Assembly: GCA_001603005.1 (NCBI GenBank)
Contig: LVAJ01000023.1
Location: forward strand, 1 to 64,000
Origin: Clostridiales bacterium Firm_04
Lineage (GTDB): Bacteria; Bacillota; Clostridia; Oscillospirales; Ruminococcaceae
Direction of reading: 5' to 3'
DNA: 64,000 nucleotides
The notes beneath the pieces are model-generated. The model was not told the DNA's origin. It was given only the letters and a program-made list of their open reading frames with translations, and ran no database searches. Below, piece by piece: positions 49,472 to 59,341 of this stretch (positions are counted from its first letter, which is position 1; each line of letters starts with the position of its first letter). A program made the translations under genes and the position numbers.

Positions 49472-51009
49472 AAGCAACGGAATTGATGCGTGCACTGGAT
49501 GCAGCGCGCCCCGAAGCGCTCGAAGCCGCTGCACCGTCCCCGCGCAAACGCGACCGCAAGCCGGATATCAGCGGCGTGCTCGAAAGCATCCGTGCAGAGC
49601 GCGGCGTCTCCGCATCCGGCATTGCCGTTACACAAAAATCCCCGCGCCAGAAAGTGATGCCGGCGCTGCTGACTGCATGCAGCATTGCAGCCTGCGCCGC
49701 TGTTGTCACGGGCTTTGCGCTTCTCATTCGGGATTCGCAGGAACCGCTTGAACAGAGCAGCGATGCCGCAATGGAGATCGCAGCGGGCGGCGCGGAATCC
49801 GAAACGCTGCCGGTCACGGAGTACGACATGATGCAGACGAATGCATCCGCGGCAAAAGCGCAGGATCCAGCCGCAGTAAATGGACTCGCTCCGGATGATC
49901 CGCGCGTGACACAGCCTTCCCCGCTGACAACTGCGCCGGATGATTCTGATACGCAGGCACCGCGCACAGAGACCGAAAAGGGTGCTTCCGGTACAGTGCG
50001 GAACACCGAAGGTCCGCCGCTCCGCACGAATACGGCTGCGCGCACGACGACCGGTACAACGGCAAAGACCACGCCGAGAACGACCGCACCGGTACCGCCG
50101 AATGCGGCATTTGTTCGGGTAGAATACAAAGTCCCCGAAAACATCTCCGGCGATTTCTCCATTGATTTTTACGATTATGCAAGCAGCGATCTGATCGCAT
50201 CGAGCGGAACGATCCGTGCGGAAAAGTGCGCCGGTGTCATCAGCACCGTTGAGATCCCGCAGCAGAATCTCGAAACAAACCGGCTGCTCGCCGTGCTCTA
50301 CGACGCAAACGGCAAAAAAGCGGAGATCGGCACATTCGCCGTGCAGTATTCTTACAATATTGACGACAAGCCGCAGAACAGCATCAAGCCGATCACAATG
50401 AATGTCGAGGATGCGTTCCGCGCGCTCACCGCCGAAAAGCCCGCAGAAACGACTACTGTAATACCGCAGACGGTCGAACGCCCTGCGTTCAATGTGATCG
50501 AGCATGAAGAAACGCTGCCCGCAACATCCTTCATCTATCAGTGGAACAGCGACCAGTATCATGCGCTTGACACCTGTCTGTATTTCGAGAACGCCGCACT
50601 CTGGAAAGAACGCCGCATGTCGTCCGGCGGCGACTGGGCGCTCTATGCCGAGCACAACGACGGCTTCCGCTATCTGGACGAACACGCGGATTCCGGTTAC
50701 ACATACTATCTCTGGTTCATGTATGAGGCAGACGGGTTTGTGCCGGAAGTCCGCAGGATCGAGGGCTCTGACCAGAGCGGCTACGGCATTTTCGCGGCGC
50801 TTGTGCCTGCGGATGTACACGGCAAGGTGCGCGTGATGATCCCGCTGGGCGAGAACACGACGCTGCCGTGGATGAATGACTGCGGCATGCTCGATGCTTC
50901 TTCGTGGCGGCTGTTCACCGAGCATGACGACGCCCCCGCCGGCAAGCCGATCGAAGCGCACTGGTATCTCCGCATCGACGAAACATCCTCTGTGCAGCCG
51001 TTCAACTGA
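49468..51009 (+). CDS. Putative anti-sigma factor with extracytoplasmic sensor region
   Basis: A 513-residue protein. Residues 1-65 are basic and cytoplasmic, a helix spans about 66-90 (ALLTACSIAACAAVVTGFALL), then a Thr/Pro/Ala-rich spacer, a beta-domain (about 216-297, VRVEYKVPENISGDFSIDFY) and a second domain (about 350-510) rich in Trp/Tyr. Coupling to the sigma gene (ATGA overlap, AAGGAGG upstream) suggests it holds the sigma factor at the membrane; no zinc anti-sigma motif is visible, so this rests on context. The first outside domain resembles the extra C-terminal domain of PrkC (33765-36056). Confidence 0.72.
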   Translation: MKATELMRALDAARPEALEAAAPSPRKRDRKPDISGVLESIRAERGVSASGIAVTQKSPRQKVMPALLTACSIAACAAVVTGFALLIRDSQEPLEQSSDAAMEIAAGGAESETLPVTEYDMMQTNASAAKAQDPAAVNGLAPDDPRVTQPSPLTTAPDDSDTQAPRTETEKGASGTVRNTEGPPLRTNTAARTTTGTTAKTTPRTTAPVPPNAAFVRVEYKVPENISGDFSIDFYDYASSDLIASSGTIRAEKCAGVISTVEIPQQNLETNRLLAVLYDANGKKAEIGTFAVQYSYNIDDKPQNSIKPITMNVEDAFRALTAEKPAETTTVIPQTVERPAFNVIEHEETLPATSFIYQWNSDQYHALDTCLYFENAALWKERRMSSGGDWALYAEHNDGFRYLDEHADSGYTYYLWFMYEADGFVPEVRRIEGSDQSGYGIFAALVPADVHGKVRVMIPLGENTTLPWMNDCGMLDASSWRLFTEHDDAPAGKPIEAHWYLRIDETSSVQPFN

Positions 51010-51025
51010 ACCGCAGTACGAAAAG

Positions 51026-51070
51026 GCACGCCCGAAAACGCTTCGGGGCAGAACCTCTGTATGAATATCC
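51026..51070 (+). terminator. Terminator-like hairpin, diverged repeat copy
   Basis: CCCGAA (51031-51036) / TTCGGG (51042-51047), then GCAGAACCTCTGTATGAATA, related to the tails after 6682 and 47782. Confidence 0.5.
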
Positions 51071-51107
51071 GTCTGAAAGCAGCCGGTAATGGACGATAAA
51101 ATGAAAA

Positions 51108-51145
51108 ACGGGAAGAAAAGACGTTTGTGCTTTTCTCCCCGTTTC
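51108..51145. terminator. Terminator at the end of the patatin gene
   Basis: Near-perfect hairpin AACGGGAAGAAAAG / CTTTTCTCCCCGTT flanking ACGTTTGTG, with T- and A-rich edges; probably bidirectional. Confidence 0.75.
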
Positions 51146-51153
51146 TTGTTTTC

Positions 51154-52257
51154 TTATCGCTGTCTCAGTTCGCGGAATGCTTCGTAATCGGTCAGCGCGT
51201 CAAGAAGCTGCTGCGGCTGCAGTACCCATGCGACGCGGACATTGTTCGCATCGAGGAACCGGTAATGCACCTGCATGCCGATGGTGCGCTGCTGCTGGAG
51301 CCGCCAGCCTTCCACCTCGAAAATATTGTCGTAGAACACGCTGCCGCCGAGCGTCGGGAACTGCACATTCGGTGCAAACCGGTTGCCGTATTCCCGCAGG
51401 AAGCCGGCGAGCAGTGCAGCTGTCGGGAACAGCCGCTGCATTTTCTCCGTCAGGATCGCGTTCATTTCCTCGCTGCTGGCAGGCGTTTCCTTTGCGCCGT
51501 TCAGTGCGGCTTTGGCATCGGCATAGCCCTGCTCCATGCGCGCTGCGATCTTATCCTTTGCAAAATTCAGCGTGCCGGTCAGCAGATTGCCCATCGGACG
51601 GAGCGGCTTGACGACCGTGAAGTTGCAGTCCGGATACTGCTGGATCAGATTGCCGTTTCCGACACTGGATCCGCCGTAGAGCGAAAGCTGCGGCTTGAGC
51701 GAGACTGCAAGCAGCTCGCGGTGTCCCTGCGAATAGACCGGCTGGATGCAGAGGTCACCTTCCGGTGTTACGCTGCCGTCCATGAGGTCTCTGCCGAGAT
51801 AGCGCTCCGGCGCATAGATATGCGGGATCGCAGAGGATGCGAGCAGAAGCGTGCGCACAGCATCGCGCGGCAGACCGTTCAGCTCGTAGAAGACCGGCTG
51901 ATTCGCTTCGATATCGTGAACCGAAACATGCACGCGGATGCCGGAATCGTGGATGCGCTCCAGCGGGAGCTGATTGATGAGGCGGATCAGACCGTCACGC
52001 GAGAAGAACGCGCCGTCTGCGCCCTTGGCAAGCAGGTCGGACGGCTGGATCTGTTCCCACATTTGCTTTGCATATTCCCAGTCGCCGATCGCAAATAAGA
52101 CTGCATTGAGTGCGCCGACCGAACATCCCGCCGCAGCGCGGATATCCGTCAGCATGCCGGCTTCGGCAAGTGCGCGCCATGCGCCGATCTGGAATGCGCC
52201 CTTTGCGCCGCCGCCGCCGAGTAGCAGGGCAGTCGGTTTTGTCTTGTTCTGTTCCAT
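51154..52257 (-). CDS. Patatin-like phospholipase
   Basis: A 367-residue lipid acyl hydrolase. The glycine-rich oxyanion loop LLLGGGGAKGAFQIGAWRAL, the nucleophile GCSVGALNAVLF and the catalytic Asp in LMDGSVTPEGDLC are intact. The C-terminal 150 residues have no motif I recognise. No signal peptide. Start ATG 52257 follows AAGGAAGGAG; in-frame codons further upstream belong to the intergenic region and the next gene's antisense. It has its own promoter. Confidence 0.9.
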   Translation of the reverse strand: MEQNKTKPTALLLGGGGAKGAFQIGAWRALAEAGMLTDIRAAAGCSVGALNAVLFAIGDWEYAKQMWEQIQPSDLLAKGADGAFFSRDGLIRLINQLPLERIHDSGIRVHVSVHDIEANQPVFYELNGLPRDAVRTLLLASSAIPHIYAPERYLGRDLMDGSVTPEGDLCIQPVYSQGHRELLAVSLKPQLSLYGGSSVGNGNLIQQYPDCNFTVVKPLRPMGNLLTGTLNFAKDKIAARMEQGYADAKAALNGAKETPASSEEMNAILTEKMQRLFPTAALLAGFLREYGNRFAPNVQFPTLGGSVFYDNIFEVEGWRLQQQRTIGMQVHYRFLDANNVRVAWVLQPQQLLDALTDYEAFRELRQR

Positions 52258-52312
52258 GTTGAATCTCCTTCCTTGCGGATGCAGGTTCGGTGCTTTGTTG
52301 TCCGCTGCTATC

Positions 52313-52341
52313 ATCATAGCATGATATTGCACGTTTGTCAA
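52313..52341 (-). promoter_or_regulatory. Promoter of the patatin gene
   Basis: Minus strand -35 TTGACA (52336-52341), -10 TATGAT (52313-52318), spacer 17. Confidence 0.82.
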
Positions 52342-52355
52342 GTGTTTTGCATGTT

Positions 52356-53147
52356 TCAGAGCAGTCCGAGCTGCTGCTCGTTCAGCACATTCTGATAGAG
52401 CACGCCGAGCGCGCGCTCCGGCACAAGCGTATCCATATGCAGATGCCCGCAGAGCCATGCGCGGTACTGCACGGTCGGGAGCAGCGTATCGAGGAAAAAT
52501 GCCGTTCTGTCCGGCACATAGCGCTCCATTTTGTCTGCATTCTGCAGCAGGGGACGCATCACGCAGTCGGGCGGGGTGTGCGTCAGGATGTAGTCTACCT
52601 GATTCCGGCAGGATGCCAGATTGTGATAGGCATAGGTGATCTCGTCCTGCTGCGCGGTCTCCTCTTTCCACCAGTTCACGCCTTCCTCGCGGTATGCGCG
52701 GTCATGCGAGGCGGCGCCGCCGAAGGTGAAGATCCGCTTGCCGTCGATCGCATAGACCTCGCCGCGCATCAGGTGGATGACGTTTTTCGCATCGGGATGG
52801 ATCTGCACGCGCCCGCCGAACATCTTGCTCACGGGCTGCTTTTTCCAGAATGCGTGGTTATCGTGATTGCCGTCGAGCCAGAGGATCGTATAGGGCTTTT
52901 TTCGCAGGAATTTCATCCATTTTGCGTAGTCCTCATTGCGCGCGGCTTTCTTTTTTTTCTTCTTCTTTTTCTTTTTCGGATCGCTGTCCGGCGCTTTCCG
53001 GTCGCCGTCGAAAAAGGGCAGCCCGAAATCGCCGAGGATGATGAGATAATCGTCCTGATCCGGCATGCCGCATGTGCTGCGCATATTCTTGTTCGAGAGC
53101 TTTTTCATGTCGATGCCGCCGTGCGTATCGCCGGTGAAGTAGATCAT
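52356..53147 (-). CDS. Metallophosphoesterase with a poly-lysine insert
   Basis: A 263-residue calcineurin-like phosphoesterase: MIYFTGDTHGGIDMKKL, YLIILGDFGLPFF, WLDGNHDNHAFWK, LTHTPP and LCGHLHMDT provide the metal ligands. Between the second and third blocks there is a run of ten Lys (about residues 57-66), encoded by a purine-only stretch with eight consecutive A residues, which is prone to slippage. The substrate is unknown. Start ATG 53147 follows AAAGGAA. Confidence 0.87.
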   Translation of the reverse strand: MIYFTGDTHGGIDMKKLSNKNMRSTCGMPDQDDYLIILGDFGLPFFDGDRKAPDSDPKKKKKKKKKKAARNEDYAKWMKFLRKKPYTILWLDGNHDNHAFWKKQPVSKMFGGRVQIHPDAKNVIHLMRGEVYAIDGKRIFTFGGAASHDRAYREEGVNWWKEETAQQDEITYAYHNLASCRNQVDYILTHTPPDCVMRPLLQNADKMERYVPDRTAFFLDTLLPTVQYRAWLCGHLHMDTLVPERALGVLYQNVLNEQQLGLL

Positions 53148-53218
53148 GGCTGCCTGTTCCTTTCTGTGAGATTTGCGCGGGAATGCGGCGGATGATAGCA
53201 TTTGTTAACCGCCCTTTC

Positions 53219-53247
53219 ATCATAGCATATTTCAGACAGAATTGCAA
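53219..53247 (-). promoter_or_regulatory. Promoter of the metallophosphoesterase gene
   Basis: Minus strand -35 TTGCAA (53242-53247), -10 TATGAT (53219-53224), spacer 17. Confidence 0.72.
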
Positions 53248-53488
53248 GTGCTTTTTTTCGCCTGTGCGCAGGAATTTTCGGCTGACTGCATGCGGAATGT
53301 CCGAACGGGCTGCGGGCGGGAAAGCGGGCGGTTTCTGCGTGCGGGAGAAAGCATGCCGATTGTCTGTTTTTTTCGGTTTTATAATCATCTTGTATTGGCG
53401 AAATGCCCACTATTTTTCGCCCGCTCCGGTGAAATTTATGCGCGTGCATAAAGTCTGAAAAATGGCGCAGAAAGGCGGTTCCGCAGCA

Positions 53489-53517
53489 TTGACAATTCGC
53501 AGGAAACATGATATAAT
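53489..53517 (+). promoter_or_regulatory. Promoter of the 1889-residue secreted protein gene
   Basis: -35 TTGACA (53489-53494), -10 TATAAT (53512-53517), spacer 17. The leader of about 125 bases holds a small hairpin, ACATTACAA/TTTGTAATGT, at 53534-53552. Between the two promoters (53248-53488) nothing else is recognised. Confidence 0.87.
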
Positions 53518-53649
53518 GTAATTTATCTAGCAAACATTACAATTTGTAATGTCCGGAAAAAGTATAGTCTTGCGGCTGCTGCGCATCCTGCCGGCACTGC
53601 ATACTATAAATAAAAAAAGGCTTTTGCCGAAAACAGAAAGGAATCAAGC

Positions 53650-56600
53650 ATGAATCACGCAAAAATCAGCAGACTCCTGGCTGGTGTGACTGCGCTCACG
53701 CTGCTCGGCAGCATGGTGCAGGCGTATCAGCCGAGCGGGGCATTCACTGCCTATGCTGAGGAAACCGGCACAGCAACGGTTGAGATTCCGGCAGATATGG
53801 AGGAGGTTGTGACCTATGATGTCACTTCTTCTTCAGTCCGGTTCAACCTCAACGGCGGTTCCCTGAGCGATGAGAAGTTCGCAGTCAGCGACGGCGTCGC
53901 AGTGCTGGCGGACGAACAGGCACCTGCCGATGCACCGACACCGGAAGCACCGGAGCTCTCCGACCTTGTGTTCGCGGGCTGGACGGACGCATCCGGCGCG
54001 GTCAAGACGGAATTTGCAGCAGATACGACCTATTATGCTGCATGGAATTACGCCGAATCCACAAAGACGAATCCCAGTTCCGGTCTGGTCACGTATTTCA
54101 CGCGGAACAATTTCTATGATTTCCACGGAAATAACGGCAATCTGCGGACGACTTTCGGCGACGGCGGATACGATATTCTCTATCGGATCGGCAATTCCGG
54201 CAACACCTACATCGGCAGAAACGGACTTCAGGCGACATATGTGATCAGATCCGGTCTTGCCGTGACGCCGGTTTTCTCCTACTGCGACTGCTTTGGCAAT
54301 GTTTCGGAGAATGCGGAGGAGAATGTCTACACGAAGGTGACCTATCTCGTGCAGAACCGTTCGGATGCGGATGTTGAGAATTTCTGCCTTGCAAGCTCCT
54401 CTGACGTGCAGATCGGCGGAAACGACCATGCAACGATCATCGGCTATGCGGATGATGACACGGAGCTCACGGCGGCGAACTGTGCAAGCTATCAGGTCAA
54501 AAACGTTGAGATGCGTGACGGCGGCGGCAATATCTTCATGCTTTCGCTGCCGGAGGATGCAAAATGCTGGTGGGGACGTTATCATTCCAGAGATTCATAT
54601 GCATTTTCCGACCATACCAGCTCCATTTACGGCGGCGGCTATGACTCCGAGATCGCATATTCATGGAGCGGACTGACCGTTCCGGCAGGTGGGACGATCG
54701 AAAAGAGCGTGATCTTCGCGGTCGGCGATATCCACCTGTTCAAGACGCACACCTTCAACGGCGACGGCATTTGCAGCGGCGGCAGCAGCTGCCCGCTTTC
54801 GGCAGACCACACCGATGCAGAGCCGGTATTCTTCCAGAAGCCGCAGAGCTTTGCGGAGAACGGCAATACCAGATATGAGGTGCGCAATGCAGGTCAGCTC
54901 ATGTGGCTGGCAAAGAACATCAACAGCGGCGAGGTCGCAGAAAATGTGAACATCGAGCTCGTGAACGATATCCGCTTCAACATGAACCTTGACGACGATA
55001 CCGTTTCCGATACGCTCGCATGGACGCCGATCCGGCAGTTCTCCGGTCAGTTTGACGGCAAGAACCACACGGTCAGCGGTCTGTATTACAACGGCAATGA
55101 GGCAGGCGGTCTGTTCGGCTCGCTGAGCGGCGCGACTGTTCAGAATGTCGGCATTGAGAAGTCCGTTTTCACTTCCGATGCACCGGTCGGCTCGATCGCA
55201 GCTTCCGCAGATAACGGCGCGGTGATCCGCAATGTGTACAGCACGGCAGCGGTGAACGGCGAATATGCAGGCGGTCTGGTCTATGATCTGGTCGGCGCAG
55301 GCATTTCCAATTCGTATTTTGCAGGCACCGGCGCGGAGAATATCTGCAATATGAGCGGTCTGAACATGACGTTCAACCGTGTTTATATCTGCTCCGAGGA
55401 TGCAGAGAATGCGTTTGCAGCGGATGCAGCAGCATTTGCAAGCGGCGAGATCGCTTATGAGCTCGGCAGTGCATGGTCGCAGGATCTTGCAAACGGCGAG
55501 GCGCTTCCGCATCTCGGCAGCGACCTGCGCGTTTACCGCTATGTCGAGAACCGTTCGTGCAGCCCGTCGCATCCGGATCCGCTGACGCATTACACCAATG
55601 ACAGCGCGATGTCCGGCAGAACGCTCACGGTCGAGCATGAAATGGACTGGGGCAGAGTCGTCCGGCAGGCAAACTGCACCGACAATGAGCTCTGGAACAA
55701 GAAGTGCAAGAACTGCGAGTATGAGACCGCAGAGCGCTTCGACAGAGGCGAGGACGGCCGTCAGGCAACCGGTCATAACCACGATACTTCCGGCTACTGC
55801 CAGAATATTGATCCGAATACCGGCAGAAAGTGCAACCACTATGATCCGGCTTATACCACCACTACGACGACTACGACGACCACCACAACAACGACGACTA
55901 CGACAACCACAACAACCACAACCACAAAGGCAACCACGACCACGACCACGAAGGCGACTACCACCACCGCAAAGCCCACCACAACCACTACGGCAGAGCC
56001 GTTCGCTCCGGTCACAACAGAGTATGTGCAGGAGCTGGAAGAACAGCAGGAGCAGGCAAGACGCCTCAACATCGACGGCGACCTGACTGTTACTCCGATG
56101 ACCATGGAAGACATCGTCAATGCCGGTATTGATATTTCGGCAGAGGAGAACTACCATGTCTTCAACTACGAGGTCGAGATGATTTTCGAGGCGGAGCGCG
56201 TTGATTTCAACAAGTATACCGTTGTGGATCCTTCCGGCGTTGTTGTTTCCAATCAGCTCTATATCACGCCCCCGAACAGCGATCCGATCCCGATCCCGAG
56301 CAGCAGTCCTTCGCATCCGAGCGATCCGGTCTACATCCCGCAGATCGGCGGCTATGTCGGTCACTATGAGACCGTCAAGGAAGAAATGTACATGATTATC
56401 TACGGTGAGGCAAAGTGGCTCAAGGAATTTTATGATGTCCAGCTCATCGTGATCAACAAGGATACGCAGGACATGAGAGACTGCAAGACGGTTCTGGATG
56501 TTCCGGACGGTCTGACACTCTGCAACAGCGAGCAGACGCAGTATCTCGGTACCCTGAAGCCGCAGGGCGTCTTTGATGTGCACTGGTACCTCAGAGGCGA

Positions 56601-59319
56601 CAAGGCAGGCACCTATAACCTCAGCGCTCTGTTCACCGGCGAGACCGGCGGCGAGGAGTTCGAGTACACCTTCCATTCCAAGAACGATCTGCATGTTTAT
56701 GCAGGCGATGCGCTCAAAATGACAGTTGAGCTGCCGGGCTATTCCTTCATGGATGAGCCCTATCCGGTCAAGATCACGCTGACGAATGTCTCGGATAAGC
56801 CGGTCTACAACCTCGAACACAAGATCAAGAGAGTCGAGCAGGGTACCCTGACCACACGCCGGATCTATAAGAACGGCACCGTCAGAACAGAGACCGAGAA
56901 CCAGCTGCTGCAGTGCGCAAACAGCGTGCAGCCTGTGCGCGTGGATGAACTGCAGCCGGGCGAATCGGTCGAGATCACGGTCGTCATCAACGATATGTGG
57001 AAGTCGATCGTTGAAAAGGAACTGGAGCAGGAAAAGCTCGGCACGGATGTGATCGTGCTGGCAAGCTCCTTCGGCAAGCATCCGCTGCTGCTCGCGGCAA
57101 ACTTCCTTTCGAGAATGTACAGCGCATATCTGTCCGAGATCCACATCGGACATGTGCTCAAGAGAGTGGCAGTCGCAACACTTGAGGGCTCTACCACAGA
57201 GATCCCGTTTGAAGTGATCGTCACGGATGTTTCCGATGAGCTGAAAGACAAAAATTCCAGCCACTATTTCCGCGCACTGACCAAGGAAGCTGTCTCGTTC
57301 GTGTTTGATCAGGCAACCGGCGGTCTGAGCGGCGGCGGTGCAATGCTTGCATCGTTTGACAAGTTCATCTGGCTGGATTATGACAAAACCGAGAGCCCGG
57401 TCAGCGAGGACAACCTTTCTACTTATGACAATTTCCTCGTGGACTTCTTCGCGGCGGAATATGACATTGATCATGCCGGCGAGGTCTATACCATTGTGGA
57501 AGACGGCTTTGCGATTCTCAGACAGCCGAGCGGCTCTGTGACCGCAACTGTCACGATCAGAGACGCAGAGGGCAATCAGCGCTACAATGCGCCGAGAAGA
57601 AACCGCTTCACAACGCTCAGCAAGACCGCTGCTGCGGCTGCACCGTTTGAACTCGATGTGTTCAAGACAAACGGCGAATACGAGCAGCAGGCTGACGGCA
57701 GCCTTGTGATCACCGGTGATGCAATTCTTTCGATCAAGGCGCTTGCATCCAATCAGGACGCAGTCATCCACATCGAATATGACAACGGCTATGTCATCGA
57801 CTATCCGATCCACAGCCTCGAACCGCATACCTGCACCGGCGATTACGTTGTGATGGATGTTCCGGCAAACGGTCAGAAGGGCGTTGCTGTTCAGGTCTGC
57901 GAGAAGTGCGGTCAGCTGATCAATGCGAAGTATATCCACAGTGCAGCAACCGCAATGCTGGCAAACGGCGAGTGCTATCAGGATCTCAGAGGTGCGATCG
58001 CAGACGCTGCAAAGACCGGCGAGCCGACAACCATGACGCTGTTCGGCAACATCAACCTCAATGCAAGCGTGACGATTCCGGAGTACATCACCGTCATCCT
58101 TGCTACCGGCGCGAAGATCACCCTCAAGGACGGCTGCTCGCTGGTCGCAGAGGGCGAGGTCAAGGACTTCAGCGAAAGAGAAAATGATATCAAAGTGAAC
58201 ATTCTGCTCAACTACTGGGAAGGCAGAACCGAGCTCATGCAGGTTCCTGCGGGCACCGAAGTGACGAGCCTGCCGGATATCGGCACGGATACCTGCCCGC
58301 TGCTCGGCTGGTACGCAGATGCAGAGCATACCGAAGCATTTGAACCGTTCACTGCCGGCAAGGATACCGGCGCGCATATCTACTATGCAGATATCCACCA
58401 CGATTTCAATGCATACGGCAAGTGCAGAAAGTGCGGCGAGCTGAAGAACGGCAGAGAGGCATTCACCGGCGCAAATGTTGCGGTCGGCGGCGAAGTCCTG
58501 CTGAACCTGAAAGCAAAGCTCAGCCCGAAGGCATTTGCAGACAAGAACGCGGAGATCCGCTTTGAATTTGAGAACGGCGATGTTCAGACACAGAAGATGT
58601 CTCAGGCAAAGCCGGTCGGCGATGACATCTACACATTCTCCTGCAGGATCAATCCGGTCAAGATGGGCGACAATGTGAAGGCACAGATCATCTACTCTGA
58701 CGGCGTTTCGGGCACGGTCCTTAATTACAACCTCAAGTCGTATTTCCAGAATATCCTGAACAAGGCGGCTACCCTCGATCCGAAGGCAGTTGCAATGGTC
58801 AAGACGCTCATGAACTACGGCGGCTATCTCCAGAAGTACTGCGGCGAGCCTGACGAGAAGCTCATCAACAAGGATCTCGGCATGCCGCTCGACGATGTGA
58901 CGGTTGACATCAGCGACGACTATAAGGCTGTTGTTGCAAACGGCGGAAAGAAGATCAAGGCGAAGGGCGCGAATATCGCGGTCGGCTCGCTGATCAAGAT
59001 GAACGTCAAGTTCACGCTTGCAGAGGGCGCAAAGATCTCCGACTACAAGTTCACGGTCAACGGCAAGACTGCAAGGGCAGTCAAGGACGGCGCAGTTTAT
59101 GTCGTTTCCTGCGAGGGCATCTCTCCGCTCGATTTCGGCGAGATGTATGTCGTCCGTGCAGAGTCTGTTTCGGATCCTGCTGACTTTGCAGAGGTGCATT
59201 ACAGTGTGTACACATACGCAAAGTCCATTCTGCAGAAGAATGCCGACAACGATCTCAAAAACGTGCTGAAGGCAATCGTGCAGTACGGTGAAGCTGTGAA
59301 GGCTTATCATGAGAACTAA
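53650..59319 (+). CDS. Giant secreted multidomain protein (adhesin-like)
   Basis: An 1889-residue exported protein. Signal peptide (about 1-38); an InlB-type repeat (about 55-135, FNLNGGSL..GWTD..YYAAW); an unrecognised domain (150-375); a GLUG-type region (about 405-600, FDGKNHTVSGLYYNGNEAGG); a Thr-rich linker (about 735-785); beta-sandwich CARDB-like units (about 830-1180); a Cys-containing segment (VCEKCGQLINAKYIHS); and a second InlB-like stretch. The C-terminus is a tandem duplication: GANVAVGGEVLLNLKAKL.. and GANIAVGSLIKMNVKFTL.., each closing with a helix and a YG motif. No dockerin, LPXTG or SLH domain is visible, so surface attachment is unexplained. A 34-residue peptide gene follows at once. 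Confidence 0.88.
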   Translation: MNHAKISRLLAGVTALTLLGSMVQAYQPSGAFTAYAEETGTATVEIPADMEEVVTYDVTSSSVRFNLNGGSLSDEKFAVSDGVAVLADEQAPADAPTPEAPELSDLVFAGWTDASGAVKTEFAADTTYYAAWNYAESTKTNPSSGLVTYFTRNNFYDFHGNNGNLRTTFGDGGYDILYRIGNSGNTYIGRNGLQATYVIRSGLAVTPVFSYCDCFGNVSENAEENVYTKVTYLVQNRSDADVENFCLASSSDVQIGGNDHATIIGYADDDTELTAANCASYQVKNVEMRDGGGNIFMLSLPEDAKCWWGRYHSRDSYAFSDHTSSIYGGGYDSEIAYSWSGLTVPAGGTIEKSVIFAVGDIHLFKTHTFNGDGICSGGSSCPLSADHTDAEPVFFQKPQSFAENGNTRYEVRNAGQLMWLAKNINSGEVAENVNIELVNDIRFNMNLDDDTVSDTLAWTPIRQFSGQFDGKNHTVSGLYYNGNEAGGLFGSLSGATVQNVGIEKSVFTSDAPVGSIAASADNGAVIRNVYSTAAVNGEYAGGLVYDLVGAGISNSYFAGTGAENICNMSGLNMTFNRVYICSEDAENAFAADAAAFASGEIAYELGSAWSQDLANGEALPHLGSDLRVYRYVENRSCSPSHPDPLTHYTNDSAMSGRTLTVEHEMDWGRVVRQANCTDNELWNKKCKNCEYETAERFDRGEDGRQATGHNHDTSGYCQNIDPNTGRKCNHYDPAYTTTTTTTTTTTTTTTTTTTTTTTTKATTTTTTKATTTTAKPTTTTTAEPFAPVTTEYVQELEEQQEQARRLNIDGDLTVTPMTMEDIVNAGIDISAEENYHVFNYEVEMIFEAERVDFNKYTVVDPSGVVVSNQLYITPPNSDPIPIPSSSPSHPSDPVYIPQIGGYVGHYETVKEEMYMIIYGEAKWLKEFYDVQLIVINKDTQDMRDCKTVLDVPDGLTLCNSEQTQYLGTLKPQGVFDVHWYLRGDKAGTYNLSALFTGETGGEEFEYTFHSKNDLHVYAGDALKMTVELPGYSFMDEPYPVKITLTNVSDKPVYNLEHKIKRVEQGTLTTRRIYKNGTVRTETENQLLQCANSVQPVRVDELQPGESVEITVVINDMWKSIVEKELEQEKLGTDVIVLASSFGKHPLLLAANFLSRMYSAYLSEIHIGHVLKRVAVATLEGSTTEIPFEVIVTDVSDELKDKNSSHYFRALTKEAVSFVFDQATGGLSGGGAMLASFDKFIWLDYDKTESPVSEDNLSTYDNFLVDFFAAEYDIDHAGEVYTIVEDGFAILRQPSGSVTATVTIRDAEGNQRYNAPRRNRFTTLSKTAAAAAPFELDVFKTNGEYEQQADGSLVITGDAILSIKALASNQDAVIHIEYDNGYVIDYPIHSLEPHTCTGDYVVMDVPANGQKGVAVQVCEKCGQLINAKYIHSAATAMLANGECYQDLRGAIADAAKTGEPTTMTLFGNINLNASVTIPEYITVILATGAKITLKDGCSLVAEGEVKDFSERENDIKVNILLNYWEGRTELMQVPAGTEVTSLPDIGTDTCPLLGWYADAEHTEAFEPFTAGKDTGAHIYYADIHHDFNAYGKCRKCGELKNGREAFTGANVAVGGEVLLNLKAKLSPKAFADKNAEIRFEFENGDVQTQKMSQAKPVGDDIYTFSCRINPVKMGDNVKAQIIYSDGVSGTVLNYNLKSYFQNILNKAATLDPKAVAMVKTLMNYGGYLQKYCGEPDEKLINKDLGMPLDDVTVDISDDYKAVVANGGKKIKAKGANIAVGSLIKMNVKFTLAEGAKISDYKFTVNGKTARAVKDGAVYVVSCEGISPLDFGEMYVVRAESVSDPADFAEVHYSVYTYAKSILQKNADNDLKNVLKAIVQYGEAVKAYHEN

Positions 59320-59341
59320 TTTTGAGAAAGGAATGAAAACC

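Noticed and set aside
55851-56120. Poly-Val minus-strand frame opposite the Thr-rich linker
   Set aside because: Direct consequence of ACN repeats read on the other strand; not a gene.
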